This document shows, piece by piece, positions 35,161 through 44,145 of a DNA stretch of 64,000 nt (positions are counted from its first letter, which is position 1; each line of letters starts with the position of its first letter). This stretch comes from Paraburkholderia atlantica (GTDB lineage: Bacteria; Pseudomonadota; Gammaproteobacteria; Burkholderiales; Burkholderiaceae), in assembly GCF_009362785.1 (NCBI RefSeq), contig NZ_WHNQ01000012.1:146433-210432 (forward strand), given 5' to 3'. The position numbers were made by a program, and so were the translations under genes. A model generated the notes under the pieces. That model made no database searches. It was given only the letters and a program-made list of their open reading frames with translations, and was not told the origin of the DNA.

Positions 35161-35219
35161 TGGATTGAGTACGACGGGACGGGGTACGGTCGCGTGCGGC
35201 GCGCTCCGTCCCGTGACTT

Positions 35220-36638
35220 TCATTCCCGCACAGGGGTCAACGCGCTGCGCGCATCGGCTTCGACCGCTTCGGACATGAGTGTTTCCAGCGCCATGCCACG
35301 CGTTTCGATCCCGAGTATCCACACCGCCGCCGCGGCGACCACGAAGCACATCGCGCCCAGCGAGAACACACCGCCCTGTCCGAAGACCGGCAGCACGACG
35401 CCCACGACATAAGGACCGATGAGCGAGCCGACCCGGCCGACCGCGGACGCGAAGCCCGATCCGGTCGCCCGCGCGCCGGTGCCGTAAAGCTCGGGGGTGT
35501 ACGTGTACAGCACCGCCCACATCGAGAACATGAAGAACTGCATCGCGAGTCCGGCACAGATCAGCAGCCCCGGCGTCTGCACATGCAGCGCCGTTTGCCC
35601 GTAGACGTAGGCCATCACCGCGCTGCCCGCGAGCGACGCGATACAGGTCGGCTTGCGGCCCCAGCGCTCGACGAGCCACGCCGCGCAGATGAAGCCGGGC
35701 ACGCCGCCCAGGGAAATCAGCACCGTGTACAGCACGGACTTCGTCACCGCGAAGCCAGCCTGCTGCATCAACGCGCCGAGCCACGACGTCAGCCCATAAA
35801 AGCCGAGCAATGCGAAGAACCACAGCGTCCAGACCATGATCGTGCGACGCCGGTACGCCAGGCTCCAGATTTCGCGTAACGCGCCAGTGCCCTTCGCCGC
35901 CGCGGGTTCCGCCAGCATCACCGGTGCTGGCAACTGGCTCACGTTCGCCGAGCGCATCACCTTGGCCTCGATGCCGGCGAGAATACGATCGGCTTCCTCA
36001 TGACGGCCACGATGTTCGAGCCAACGCGGCGACTCGGGCACCACACGGCGGACGATCAGCACGAACACCGCCGGAATCGCGAGCAGCGCGAACTCGCTGC
36101 GCCAGCCGAAGTTCGGCAGCACGAAATACGACACCACGCCCGACGTGATGAAGCCGAGCGGCCAGAAACCATCCATCAGCGCAATCAGGCGGCCGCGCGA
36201 TGCGGCGGGCACGAACTCCGACAGCAAGGTCTGCGCGATCGGAAACTCCATCCCCATGCCGACGCCGAGCAGCACGCGATACAGGATCAGCACATCGACG
36301 CTCTGCGCGGTCGAACACAGATACGACGCCAGCCCCCACAGCACCATGCTCCATTGAAACACGGGCCGGCGTCCGAAGCGATCCGCCAGCAGACCCGCCA
36401 CGGCCGCGCCGAGCACCATGCCGAAGAAACTCGCACTGGCGACGAGCCCCGTCGTCGCGGTCGACAGATGGAACTCGTTCTTGATCGAACCGAGCACAAA
36501 GGTCATCGTGGCGAGGTCGACCGAATCGAAGAAGAACGCGATCGCGACGATGATGAAGAGGGTTCGGTGATAGCGGGAGAACGGCAAGCGTTCGAGCCGG
36601 GCGGCTGCGGTGGCGCGAAGCGGGAAAGCAGTGGACAT
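35220..36638 (-). CDS. MFS transporter, aromatic-acid/sugar-porter type
   Basis: A 472-residue protein with 12 membrane segments. The signature GLLADRFGRRPVF lies in loop 2-3 and PESPRWLEHRGRHEEADRIL in the central loop, with ERWGRKPT in loop 8-9. That pattern is shared by NiaP-like and other metabolite:H+ symporters (SV2/sugar-porter branch). GAGGGGATC precedes the ATG at 36638. It lies between the beta-lactamase (convergent) and a small hypothetical gene. Nothing here fixes the substrate; nicotinate, aromatic acids or a betaine-derived compound are possibilities. Confidence 0.87.
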   Translation of the reverse strand: MSTAFPLRATAAARLERLPFSRYHRTLFIIVAIAFFFDSVDLATMTFVLGSIKNEFHLSTATTGLVASASFFGMVLGAAVAGLLADRFGRRPVFQWSMVLWGLASYLCSTAQSVDVLILYRVLLGVGMGMEFPIAQTLLSEFVPAASRGRLIALMDGFWPLGFITSGVVSYFVLPNFGWRSEFALLAIPAVFVLIVRRVVPESPRWLEHRGRHEEADRILAGIEAKVMRSANVSQLPAPVMLAEPAAAKGTGALREIWSLAYRRRTIMVWTLWFFALLGFYGLTSWLGALMQQAGFAVTKSVLYTVLISLGGVPGFICAAWLVERWGRKPTCIASLAGSAVMAYVYGQTALHVQTPGLLICAGLAMQFFMFSMWAVLYTYTPELYGTGARATGSGFASAVGRVGSLIGPYVVGVVLPVFGQGGVFSLGAMCFVVAAAAVWILGIETRGMALETLMSEAVEADARSALTPVRE

Positions 36639-36802
36639 GTGATCCCCTCGTGGATACGGCGGTTGACGCGGTGACTTCCGCGTGGATGGGGCAAACTGTG
36701 TCCTCAGTAGATGCCGACATAAATCGGCCACATAGAAGAAATGCGTCGTCGGGATGGAACAGAGGCGTCGTGACGCGTCCGCCATGCCGCCAGGTTTCGG
36801 CG

Positions 36803-37066
36803 CTACGTGCGCAGCCGCGCATGCGCGGCGCTGGCGATCCGCGCAAGCGCCTCTGCGCTCAGACGGGCCGCGACTTTTTCGACGTACGCGTGATGCCGCG
36901 CTTCGAGCGGCGCGCCTAGCTCCCGCGCGAGCAGATAGCGGATCAGCGCAATGCGCCGATGACGCAGCGCGATACTTTGGTCGAGCAGCGCGAGCGCGGC
37001 GCCGGCATCGCGCTCATCGCACGCAAGCGCCGTAAGGCGCGCGGTGGCGACACGTGTCGACGTCAT
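36803..37066 (-). CDS. Small hypothetical protein, helical, 87 aa
   Basis: The frame from ATG 37066 gives an Ala/Arg-rich, amphipathic helical protein (LALLDQSIALRHRRIALIRY, then EKVAARLSAEALARIASAA). It follows the hairpin that ends the sox operon. The alternative GTG at 37141 would start inside that hairpin and is less likely. There is no clear ribosome site and I do not recognise a family, so this could be a fortuitous open frame in GC-rich DNA. Confidence 0.4.
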   Translation of the reverse strand: MTSTRVATARLTALACDERDAGAALALLDQSIALRHRRIALIRYLLARELGAPLEARHHAYVEKVAARLSAEALARIASAAHARLRT

Positions 37067-37095
37067 GGCGAAAGATGAGGAAGAAGCGAAGAATG

Positions 37096-37129
37096 CGGCG
37101 GGCGGTGCCAGAACATGCACCGCCCGCCG
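37096..37129 (-). terminator. Terminator of the sda-soxBDAG operon
   Basis: A perfect 13-bp stem CGGCGGGCGGTGC / GCACCGCCCGCCG with an 8-nt loop, 13 bp after the soxG stop codon. On the leftward strand it is followed by a T-rich run (ATTCTTCGCTTCTTCC), as expected for an intrinsic terminator. Confidence 0.8.
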
Positions 37130-37141
37130 TGTATCAACCAC

Positions 37142-37798
37142 TCAGGACATCAACGGCTCGGCGGCGTCGAGCATGATCCTGACGAAGTAATCCGCGAAGC
37201 TGCGGCGCACGACGATGTCGAAACTGTCGGCGCTGGTGGGCAGCAACGTGATCGACGCCTTGAAATAATGGCTCTGCGCGCACTGCCCCACGCCGAATAG
37301 TTTCGGATGCAAATCGAGCGGGCAGCCGCGCGCGAGCACATCGCGCGTCCGGGTGCCTTTTATTTCGAGCACCGTATAGCCGCTGCCGACATCGACCGCC
37401 GAGGCGAACACGCCTGCGAACGCCGCGCCGAGCAACGCCAGCAACGGCGCCGTGCGCGTCGCATCATGCGCGGCCGCCGAACGGACGAGCCATTCGTCCG
37501 GACCGAGCCACATCATGTCGTAGCCATTGCCGCGCGCGACGGTGTTTGCCTGCTCCGGCGGCTTGCAGCCAATCACCTGTTCCACCGCGCGAATGAACGC
37601 CGCGTCGCGCGTATCGCCGCGCACGTTCACCAGTTCGAGAAACGGCCGCTCGCCGAGCCGGAACGCGGCAGTCGCGTTGGCCTGATGCTGTTTCAGCAGG
37701 CCACCCACACCGGCCAGCGGCGACTCCTGCCACACGCCGTTTTGCCGACCGACCGCACGATCCACGACCGATACCGTTCCGCCTGTTTCATTCCACAT
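37142..37798 (-). CDS. soxG: Sarcosine oxidase gamma subunit
   Basis: A 218-residue subunit of the heterotetrameric sarcosine oxidase. It resembles the aminomethyltransferase fold (GSGYTVLEIKGTRTRDVLARGCPLDLHP and CAQSHYFKASITLLP near the C-terminus), which is the conserved part of SoxG. It overlaps soxA by 11 bp and ends the operon just before the terminator hairpin. Together with SoxA, B and D it converts sarcosine to glycine and 5,10-methylene-THF or formaldehyde. Confidence 0.9.
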   Translation of the reverse strand: MWNETGGTVSVVDRAVGRQNGVWQESPLAGVGGLLKQHQANATAAFRLGERPFLELVNVRGDTRDAAFIRAVEQVIGCKPPEQANTVARGNGYDMMWLGPDEWLVRSAAAHDATRTAPLLALLGAAFAGVFASAVDVGSGYTVLEIKGTRTRDVLARGCPLDLHPKLFGVGQCAQSHYFKASITLLPTSADSFDIVVRRSFADYFVRIMLDAAEPLMS

Positions 37799-40790
37799 GT
37801 TGACGTGCTCCTTCGCTGTCGTAGAACACCGGACTCGCGATTTTCGCCGCGATCTGTTTGCCGCTCGAAAGCGGAATCGTGACGGTGGTGCCGATCTTGT
37901 CGAGACCACCCTTGACGACCGCCATCGCGATCGAGCGCTGCAAAATCGGGCTGTAATAGCTCGACGTGACGTGCCCGAGCATCGGCGCGGTTTCGCCCTG
38001 GAACGGCCCGGCGACGATCTGCGAGCCTTCGGGTATCACGAACGATGCATCTTCCGATAACAGCCCGACCAGTTGCTTGCGCCCCGCCTTCGCGGTGTCC
38101 GAGCGGGAGAGCGAGCGCTTGCCGAGAAAGTCCTTCGACTTCGCGACGAGCCCGCCCATGCCGAGGTCGTGCGGCGTCATCGAACCGTCGGTATCCTGGC
38201 CGACGATGATGTAGCCCTTCTCCGCGCGCAGCACGTGCATCGTTTCGGTGCCGTACGGCGTGATGTCGAACTCCGCGCCCGCGGCCATCAACGCTTCCCA
38301 CACCGCGCGTCCGACGTTGGCCGGCACGTTGACTTCATAAGCGAGTTCGCCGGAGAAGCTGATGCGCATCACGCGCGCCGCCGCACCCGCAACGGTGCCT
38401 TCGCGATACGTCATGAACGGGAACGCCGCGTTCGCGAAGTCGATGTCGTCGCAGACTTTTTGCAGCACCTTGCGGCTCTGCGGTCCGACCACCGCGAACG
38501 TCGCCCAGTGATCGGTGACCGACGCGAGCCGCACGCGCAGGTCGGGCCATTCGGTTTGCAGCCAGCGTTCGAGCCACGTGAGCACGCGCGCCGCGCCGCC
38601 GGTGGTGGTCGTCATCATGTAGTGCTGCTCGGCGAGGCGCACGGTCACGCCGTCGTCGAAGATCATGCCGTTTTCGTCGAGCATCAGGCCGTAGCGGCAC
38701 TTGCCGACTTCGAGCTTGGTCCACGGGTTCGTGTACACCCAGTTCAGCAGCTTCGCGGAGTCCGGGCCCTGAATGTCGATCTTGCCGAGCGTCGACGCAT
38801 CGAGAATGCCGACGCTGGTGCGCACCGCGAGCGATTCCCGCGCAACCGCCGCGTGCATGTCTTCGCCCTTCTTCGGGTAGAACCACGGACGCTTCCAGTT
38901 GCCGACGTCCTCGAACGCCGCGCCATGTTCGACGTGCCATTCATGGATCGCGGTCTTGCGCACCGGGTCGAGCAATTCGCCCAGCTCGCGGCCGGCGAAC
39001 GTGCCGAACGTGACCGGCGTGTAGTTCGGCCGGAACGTCGTCGTGCCGGTCTCGGGGATGGTCTTGCCGAGCGCCTGCGCGAGAATCGCCATGCCGTTGA
39101 TGTTGCCGAGCTTGCCCTGGTCGGTGCCGAAGCCCATCGCGGTGTAGCGCTTCACGTGTTCGACCGATTCGAAGCCTTCGCGCGCGGCGAGGAAGATATC
39201 GGCGGCCGAGACGTCGTTCTGGAAATCGACGAACTGCTTGGGCCCGCGTGTGGCCAGTTCGCGTCCGCCGACGAGCCACAGCGGCTCCAGCTTCGTTTCG
39301 CTCAGTTCGGCAACCTGCACCGGCTTGGGCCGCGCGACGATGTGCCCGGCCGCGCGCGCCGCTTCGACGCCGGCATCGACCGCGAAGCGGATGCCCTGGC
39401 CGAGCGTGAAGTCGCCGGCGCAGGCGCCAATGCTGGTTTCCGGCTGGACCGCCTTGCCCGGCACGAAGCAGGCCTTGTCGTCATGCCAGTGGGCCTTGCC
39501 GCCCGACTGTGCGAATAGATGCAGCACCGGGCTCCAGCCGCCCGACATCGCGAGCAGGTCGCACGGCAGTTGGCCCTGCTGAGCGGTGATCTGCCCTTTC
39601 GCATACGACGCGATCGACACCGACGCGACGCGCAGCTTGCCATGGGCCGCCGTGACGACCGTACCGTTCAGCACCTTGATGCCGTGGCGGCGCGCGAGCG
39701 CGGGCAGCGTGCCCTTCGAGTCACCCGCGCGCGGATCGATGATGCTCACCTGCGCGCCGGCCGCTTTCAGATCGAGCGCGCATTGATAGCCGTCGTCGTT
39801 ATTGGTGAACACGACCGCGTTGCGACCCGGCAGCACCGCATAGCGATGCAGATAGGTCGACACCGCCGAAGCGAGCATCACGCCAGGCAGATCGTTGTTG
39901 CCGAACACGATCGGCCGTTCATGCGCGCCGGTCGCCAGAATCACGCGTTTCGCGCGGATCTTCCACAGCAGTTCGCGCGTGCCCTTGCGTTGGGACACAG
40001 GCAGATGATCGGTCAGTCGCTGCGTGACCGTGACGAGATTGTGATCCTGGTAGCCGAATGCGGTGCTGCGGCTCAGGATCTTCACGTCGGGCATCTGCCG
40101 CAATTCGTCTTCGATCTTCTGAACCCATTGCAGCGCCGGCTTGCCGTCGATCTCCGCGGCACACGACAGCAGCGAGCCGCCGAGTTCGGGCTGATCGTCG
40201 ACCAGCGTCACGCGCGCGCCCGACAACGCCGCCGCGTGCGCGGCCGCGAGCCCGGTCGGGCCGCCGCCGACCACCAGCACGTCGCAATGCGCGAAGCATT
40301 TGTCGTAGCGGTCCGCGTCGCGCTGTTTCGGTGCGGTGCCGAGGCCGGCCGCGTCTCGAATCGCCTCCTCGTACTTCGGCCAGAGTTTGCGCGGCCACAT
40401 GAAGGTCTTGTAGTAGAAGCCCGCTGGAATGAAGCGCGCAATCTTCTGATTGATCGCCATGCGGTCCTTCTCGATGCTGGGCTTCGCGTTCACGCTGCTC
40501 GCGACGAGCCCCTGGTACAGCTCGACCTCGGTGGCCCGCGCGTTCGGCACCGTGTAGGCGCCGGTCTCCAGTTGCACGACCGCGTTCGGCTCCTCGACGC
40601 CCGCGGTCACGATGCCGCGCGGCCGATGATATTTCCAGCTGCGCGCGACGAAATGCATGCCGTTGGCGAGCAGTGCGGACGCAAGCGTATCGCCCTGATA
40701 GCCCTGGTATTCGACGCCGTTGAACGTGAAGCTCAGCGCGATCGCACGATTGATGCGGCCGCCGGTCGGGAGTCGGTCTTTCTGGCTCAT
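37788..40790 (-). CDS. soxA: Sarcosine oxidase alpha subunit
   Basis: A 1000-residue subunit with three parts: an N-terminal 2Fe-2S-type fold (GVEYQGYQGDTLASALLANG, about 20-100), a central FAD/NAD domain (CDVLVVGGGPTGLAAAHAAALSG, about 168-190; RVILATGAHERPIVFGNNDLPG), and a C-terminal aminomethyltransferase-like THF domain (about 620-990) with the folate-site region GELAYEVNVPA. SoxA binds NAD and shares covalent FMN with SoxB. Its start overlaps the soxD stop by 4 bp. Length agrees with other bacterial TSOX alpha subunits. Confidence 0.95.
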   Translation of the reverse strand: MSQKDRLPTGGRINRAIALSFTFNGVEYQGYQGDTLASALLANGMHFVARSWKYHRPRGIVTAGVEEPNAVVQLETGAYTVPNARATEVELYQGLVASSVNAKPSIEKDRMAINQKIARFIPAGFYYKTFMWPRKLWPKYEEAIRDAAGLGTAPKQRDADRYDKCFAHCDVLVVGGGPTGLAAAHAAALSGARVTLVDDQPELGGSLLSCAAEIDGKPALQWVQKIEDELRQMPDVKILSRSTAFGYQDHNLVTVTQRLTDHLPVSQRKGTRELLWKIRAKRVILATGAHERPIVFGNNDLPGVMLASAVSTYLHRYAVLPGRNAVVFTNNDDGYQCALDLKAAGAQVSIIDPRAGDSKGTLPALARRHGIKVLNGTVVTAAHGKLRVASVSIASYAKGQITAQQGQLPCDLLAMSGGWSPVLHLFAQSGGKAHWHDDKACFVPGKAVQPETSIGACAGDFTLGQGIRFAVDAGVEAARAAGHIVARPKPVQVAELSETKLEPLWLVGGRELATRGPKQFVDFQNDVSAADIFLAAREGFESVEHVKRYTAMGFGTDQGKLGNINGMAILAQALGKTIPETGTTTFRPNYTPVTFGTFAGRELGELLDPVRKTAIHEWHVEHGAAFEDVGNWKRPWFYPKKGEDMHAAVARESLAVRTSVGILDASTLGKIDIQGPDSAKLLNWVYTNPWTKLEVGKCRYGLMLDENGMIFDDGVTVRLAEQHYMMTTTTGGAARVLTWLERWLQTEWPDLRVRLASVTDHWATFAVVGPQSRKVLQKVCDDIDFANAAFPFMTYREGTVAGAAARVMRISFSGELAYEVNVPANVGRAVWEALMAAGAEFDITPYGTETMHVLRAEKGYIIVGQDTDGSMTPHDLGMGGLVAKSKDFLGKRSLSRSDTAKAGRKQLVGLLSEDASFVIPEGSQIVAGPFQGETAPMLGHVTSSYYSPILQRSIAMAVVKGGLDKIGTTVTIPLSSGKQIAAKIASPVFYDSEGARQHVE

Positions 40791-41122
40791 GATGCTTTGC
40801 CCTCTTGTGACTTTGCCTGTGCGTTGGCTGCCTGTGGATCGCTACTGTCGAGCGCCAGCAACGGACGCTCGAACGTCTGATAGCCCTGGAACGCATAGCT
40901 GACGGTGTCGCGCTGCGCCTTGAACCAGCGGCGGCAGCCCTGGGTGTGGAACCATTGCTCGCGATGCACGCCGCGCGGGTTCTTGCGCATGAACAGGTAG
41001 TCGCCCCATTCCTCGTCGGTCAGCGATTCGGTGTCGAGCGGGCGGGCGATGTCCGCCTCGCCGCCGCAGGAGAATTCGGTTTCGGCGCGGGGACCGCACC
41101 ACGGGCATTCGATCAGCAACAT
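40787..41122 (-). CDS. soxD: Sarcosine oxidase delta subunit
   Basis: A 111-residue zinc-binding subunit. The zinc site known from heterotetrameric sarcosine oxidases is intact: Cys6 and Cys9 (IECPWCGPR), His59 and Cys63 (FHTQGCRRWF). RDTVSYAFQGYQ is the usual SoxD ending, followed by a longer Gln/Ala-rich tail. It lies 17 bp after soxB and overlaps soxA by 4 bp. Confidence 0.94.
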   Translation of the reverse strand: MLLIECPWCGPRAETEFSCGGEADIARPLDTESLTDEEWGDYLFMRKNPRGVHREQWFHTQGCRRWFKAQRDTVSYAFQGYQTFERPLLALDSSDPQAANAQAKSQEGKAS

Positions 41123-41139
41123 CTGTGTCTCCTCGTCGA

Positions 41140-42384
41140 CTAGTGGGCCACGGCGGCAGCGCCGTGCTCATCGATCAGATGACCGGTATAGAACCGGTCC
41201 AGCGAAAACGGCGCGTTCAACGGATGCGGCTCGTCCTTCGCGATCGTGTGCGCGAAGACCCATCCCGAGCCGGGCGTCGCCTTGAAGCCGCCCGTGCCCC
41301 AGCCGCAGTTGAAATACAGCCCCTTCACATCGGTCTTGCTGATGATCGGGCACGCGTCCGGCGACACGTCGACGATGCCGCCCCACTGCCGGTTCATCCG
41401 CACGCGGGAAAACACCGGGAACATTTCGACGATCGCCTCGAGCGTGCCCTCGATGATGTGAAAGCTGCCGCGCTGCCCAAACCCGGTGTACTGATCGACG
41501 CCCGCGCCGATCACCAGATCGCCCTTGTCCGACTGGCTGATGTACGCGTGCACCGCATTCGACATCACGACCGTGTTGACGACCGGCTTGATCGGCTCCG
41601 ACACCAGCGCCTGCAATGGATGGCTTTCGAGCGGCAGGCGCACGCCGGCCATGTCGGCGAGCGTCGACGTGTTGCCGGCCGTGACCACCGCGACCTTCTT
41701 CGCCTTGATGAAGCCCTTCGTCGTATCGACACCCGTCACCTGGCTGCCGTTGCGGCGAATCCCGACCACCTGGCAGTTCTGCACGATATCGACGCCGGCC
41801 TGATCCGCGCCGCGCGCGAAGCCCCAGGCCACCGCATCGTGCCGGGCCACGCCGCCGCGCCGTTGAATCGACGCGCCGAGCACCGGGTAGCGGCTATTCA
41901 GATTGATGGTCGGCTCGAGTTCCTTGATCTGCGCGGGCGTCAGAAATTCGGCGTCGACGCCGTTCAGCCGGTTCGCGTTGACGCGGCGTTCGGTGTCGCG
42001 CACGTCCTGCAGCGTATGCGCGAGATTCATCACGCCGCGCTGGCTGAACATCACGTTGTAGTTAAGATCCTGCGAGAGCCCTTCCCACAGCTTCATCGCC
42101 TTCTCGTAGAGCCCGGCGGATTCGTCCCACAGATAGTTCGAGCGCACGATCGTCGTATTGCGCGCGGTATTGCCGCCGCCGATCCAGCCCTTCTCGAGCA
42201 CCGCGACGTTGCGCACGCCGTGTTCCTTCGCGAGGTAGTACGCGGTCGCGAGACCATGCCCGCCGCCGCCGACGATCACGACGTCGTACTCACGTTTGGG
42301 CTCGGGGCTGCGCCATTGCCGCTCCCAGTTCTCGTGATACGACATCCCGTTGCGCAGCAGGCTGAATATCGAATAGCGGCTCAT
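41140..42384 (-). CDS. soxB: Sarcosine oxidase beta subunit
   Basis: A 414-residue catalytic subunit that oxidises sarcosine with non-covalent FAD and covalent FMN. The dinucleotide motif VVIVGGGGHGLATAYYLAKE (residues 35-54) is the FAD site. A covalent-flavin and substrate region lies in TARNTTIVRSNYLWDESAGLY. AAAGGA precedes the ATG. It is the second gene of the run after L-serine deaminase (40-bp gap). Confidence 0.95.
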   Translation of the reverse strand: MSRYSIFSLLRNGMSYHENWERQWRSPEPKREYDVVIVGGGGHGLATAYYLAKEHGVRNVAVLEKGWIGGGNTARNTTIVRSNYLWDESAGLYEKAMKLWEGLSQDLNYNVMFSQRGVMNLAHTLQDVRDTERRVNANRLNGVDAEFLTPAQIKELEPTINLNSRYPVLGASIQRRGGVARHDAVAWGFARGADQAGVDIVQNCQVVGIRRNGSQVTGVDTTKGFIKAKKVAVVTAGNTSTLADMAGVRLPLESHPLQALVSEPIKPVVNTVVMSNAVHAYISQSDKGDLVIGAGVDQYTGFGQRGSFHIIEGTLEAIVEMFPVFSRVRMNRQWGGIVDVSPDACPIISKTDVKGLYFNCGWGTGGFKATPGSGWVFAHTIAKDEPHPLNAPFSLDRFYTGHLIDEHGAAAVAH

Positions 42385-42424
42385 CGTGGGTCCTTTGCGG
42401 TTTTGCAGATACGGTGTAGCGGGT

Positions 42425-43819
42425 TCAACACTCGATGACGTTCACGGCTAGCCCGCCGCGCGACGTCTCCTTGTATTTCGTCTTCATGTCGGCGCCGGTT
42501 TCGCGCATCGTGCGGATCACGCTGTCGAGCGATACCACGTGCTTGCCGTCGCCCTTCATCGCGATGCGCGCGGCGTTGATCGCCTTGATCGCGCCCATCG
42601 CGTTGCGCTCGATGCACGGAATCTGCACGAGCCCGCCGACCGGGTCGCAGGTCATGCCGAGGTTGTGTTCCATGCCGATTTCCGCGGCGTTCTCGACCTG
42701 CGCGGGCGTGCCGCCCATCACGGCCGCGAGCGCCGCGGCGGCCATCGAGCAGGCCACCCCCACTTCGCCCTGGCAGCCCACTTCGGCGCCGGAGATCGAC
42801 GCGGTTTCCTTGTAGATGATGCCGATTGCCGCGGCGGTCAGCAGGAAGTCGACGATGCCGGCGTCGTTCGCCGCATGCATGAACTTCACGTAGTAGTGCA
42901 GCACCGCCGGAATCACGCCGGCCGCGCCGTTGGTCGGCGCGGTGACGACCCGGCCGCCGGCGGCGTTTTCCTCGTTGACGGCCATCGCGTACAGGTTGAC
43001 CCAGTCGAGCATCGACAGCGGGTCGCGCAGCGATTCCTCCGAGCGTGCGCGCAAGCGCTCGCACAGCTCGGCCGCGCGGCGCTTCACGTGCATCGGGCCG
43101 GGCAGTTCGCCGCGCACCTTGCAGCCGCGCTCGACACACGCGGCCATCGTGCGCCAGATCGCCAGCAGACCCTCGCGCACTTCGTGTTCGGGCCGGCTCG
43201 CACATTCGTTGCGCAACGTCACTTCGGCGATCGACAGGCCGCTTTCGCGGCACACGCGCATCAGATCGTCGCCGGTGCGGAACGGATACGGCACCTCCGC
43301 GCTGGCGCGCCGGCCATTCACGCGATCGCCGTCGCGATTGACGACGAAGCCGCCGCCGATCGAGAAATACTCTTTCTCGACCAGCAACTGGCCGTTCTCG
43401 TCGAAGGCCTGAAAGCGCATGCCGTTCGGATGCACGACGCCCGAGCCCGGTGCGCCCGGCATCAGCTTGCGGTAAAAGCCGACATGTTCGCGCTCGTCGA
43501 ACGCGACTGGATGCTTGCCGAGCAGCACGAGCTGCCTGGTCTCGCGGATCGCCCGCAGTCTCGGCTCGATCAGGTCGGGATCGATCTGGTCGGGCAGATT
43601 GCCTTCGAGGCCGAGCAGCACCGCCTTATCGGTGCCGTGGCCCTTGCCGGTCGCGCCGAGCGAGCCGAACAGCTCGGCTCTGACGCGCCGCACGAAGCCG
43701 AGCAGATTCGCGTCCTCGACATGCGATGCGAAGCGGCATGCGGCGATCATCGGCCCAACCGTGTGTGAGCTCGATGGACCGATGCCGATCTTGAACAGAT
43801 CGAAGACGCTGACGTTCAT
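42425..43819 (-). CDS. sda: L-serine ammonia-lyase, single-chain iron-sulfur type
   Basis: A 464-residue enzyme converting L-serine to pyruvate and ammonia with a 4Fe-4S cluster. The N-terminal beta domain starts SVFDLFKIGIGPSSSHTVGPM. The alpha domain carries cluster cysteines in AEVGCQGEVGVACSMA and MTCDPVGGLVQIPCIERN, and the C-terminal Cys that ends the protein (NVIEC) is the tail residue known to insert into the active site. It is the first gene of the sda-soxBDAG operon and completes glycine betaine to pyruvate via GlyA. AAGG lies before the ATG. Confidence 0.94.
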   Translation of the reverse strand: MNVSVFDLFKIGIGPSSSHTVGPMIAACRFASHVEDANLLGFVRRVRAELFGSLGATGKGHGTDKAVLLGLEGNLPDQIDPDLIEPRLRAIRETRQLVLLGKHPVAFDEREHVGFYRKLMPGAPGSGVVHPNGMRFQAFDENGQLLVEKEYFSIGGGFVVNRDGDRVNGRRASAEVPYPFRTGDDLMRVCRESGLSIAEVTLRNECASRPEHEVREGLLAIWRTMAACVERGCKVRGELPGPMHVKRRAAELCERLRARSEESLRDPLSMLDWVNLYAMAVNEENAAGGRVVTAPTNGAAGVIPAVLHYYVKFMHAANDAGIVDFLLTAAAIGIIYKETASISGAEVGCQGEVGVACSMAAAALAAVMGGTPAQVENAAEIGMEHNLGMTCDPVGGLVQIPCIERNAMGAIKAINAARIAMKGDGKHVVSLDSVIRTMRETGADMKTKYKETSRGGLAVNVIEC

Positions 43820-44145
43820 GGCGTGCCTTGTGCGTTGAGTCTTGCGAGTTGCGATGGCCGGAAGCGCTTCGACTCGACTGATACGCCCGGATGGAAAGTG
43901 CGTCTATTGCACCGCACGGCGGCTCCGATCGATAGAATAAAAACGGCATCGCAATGGGATGGCGTCGTCAAATGACCCGCCAGGCGGGCCTCACGGCGGA
44001 TTTGCGATGACTTGCGACGCATTCGCGACAGGCGGCCCGATTGCGGCAGGCAATGCTGAAGGTCCGTGGTGCTATGCTTGCCTATACCCTTTTCGGTCAA
44101 CGTTCTTCCCTCTTTCGCAGTTCTTTTCACCGACCCGCCGCGCGC
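43820..44145. other. Divergent region between sda operon and AraC regulator
   Basis: 326 bp without a gene. It carries the direct repeats at 44002-44028 and the promoters of the sda-sox operon and of the regulator. I looked for the conserved core of the glycine riboswitch upstream of sda and did not see it. Confidence 0.5.
44002..44028. promoter_or_regulatory. Candidate AraC-type operator: three direct repeats at one-helix-turn spacing
   Basis: TTGCGA at 44002 and 44012 and TTCGCGA at 44022 repeat every 10 bp in the divergent region between the sda-sox operon and the GATase1-AraC gene. AraC-family activators normally bind such in-phase direct repeats, so these are a plausible site for the adjacent regulator. 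Confidence 0.45.

Noticed and set aside
37067..37141. GTG start at 37141 for the small hypothetical protein after soxG
   Set aside because: It would place the start inside the terminator hairpin and the added residues are low-complexity; ATG 37066 preferred.
43820..44145. Glycine riboswitch upstream of sda
   Set aside because: The conserved core could not be recognised; a covariance-model search would decide.
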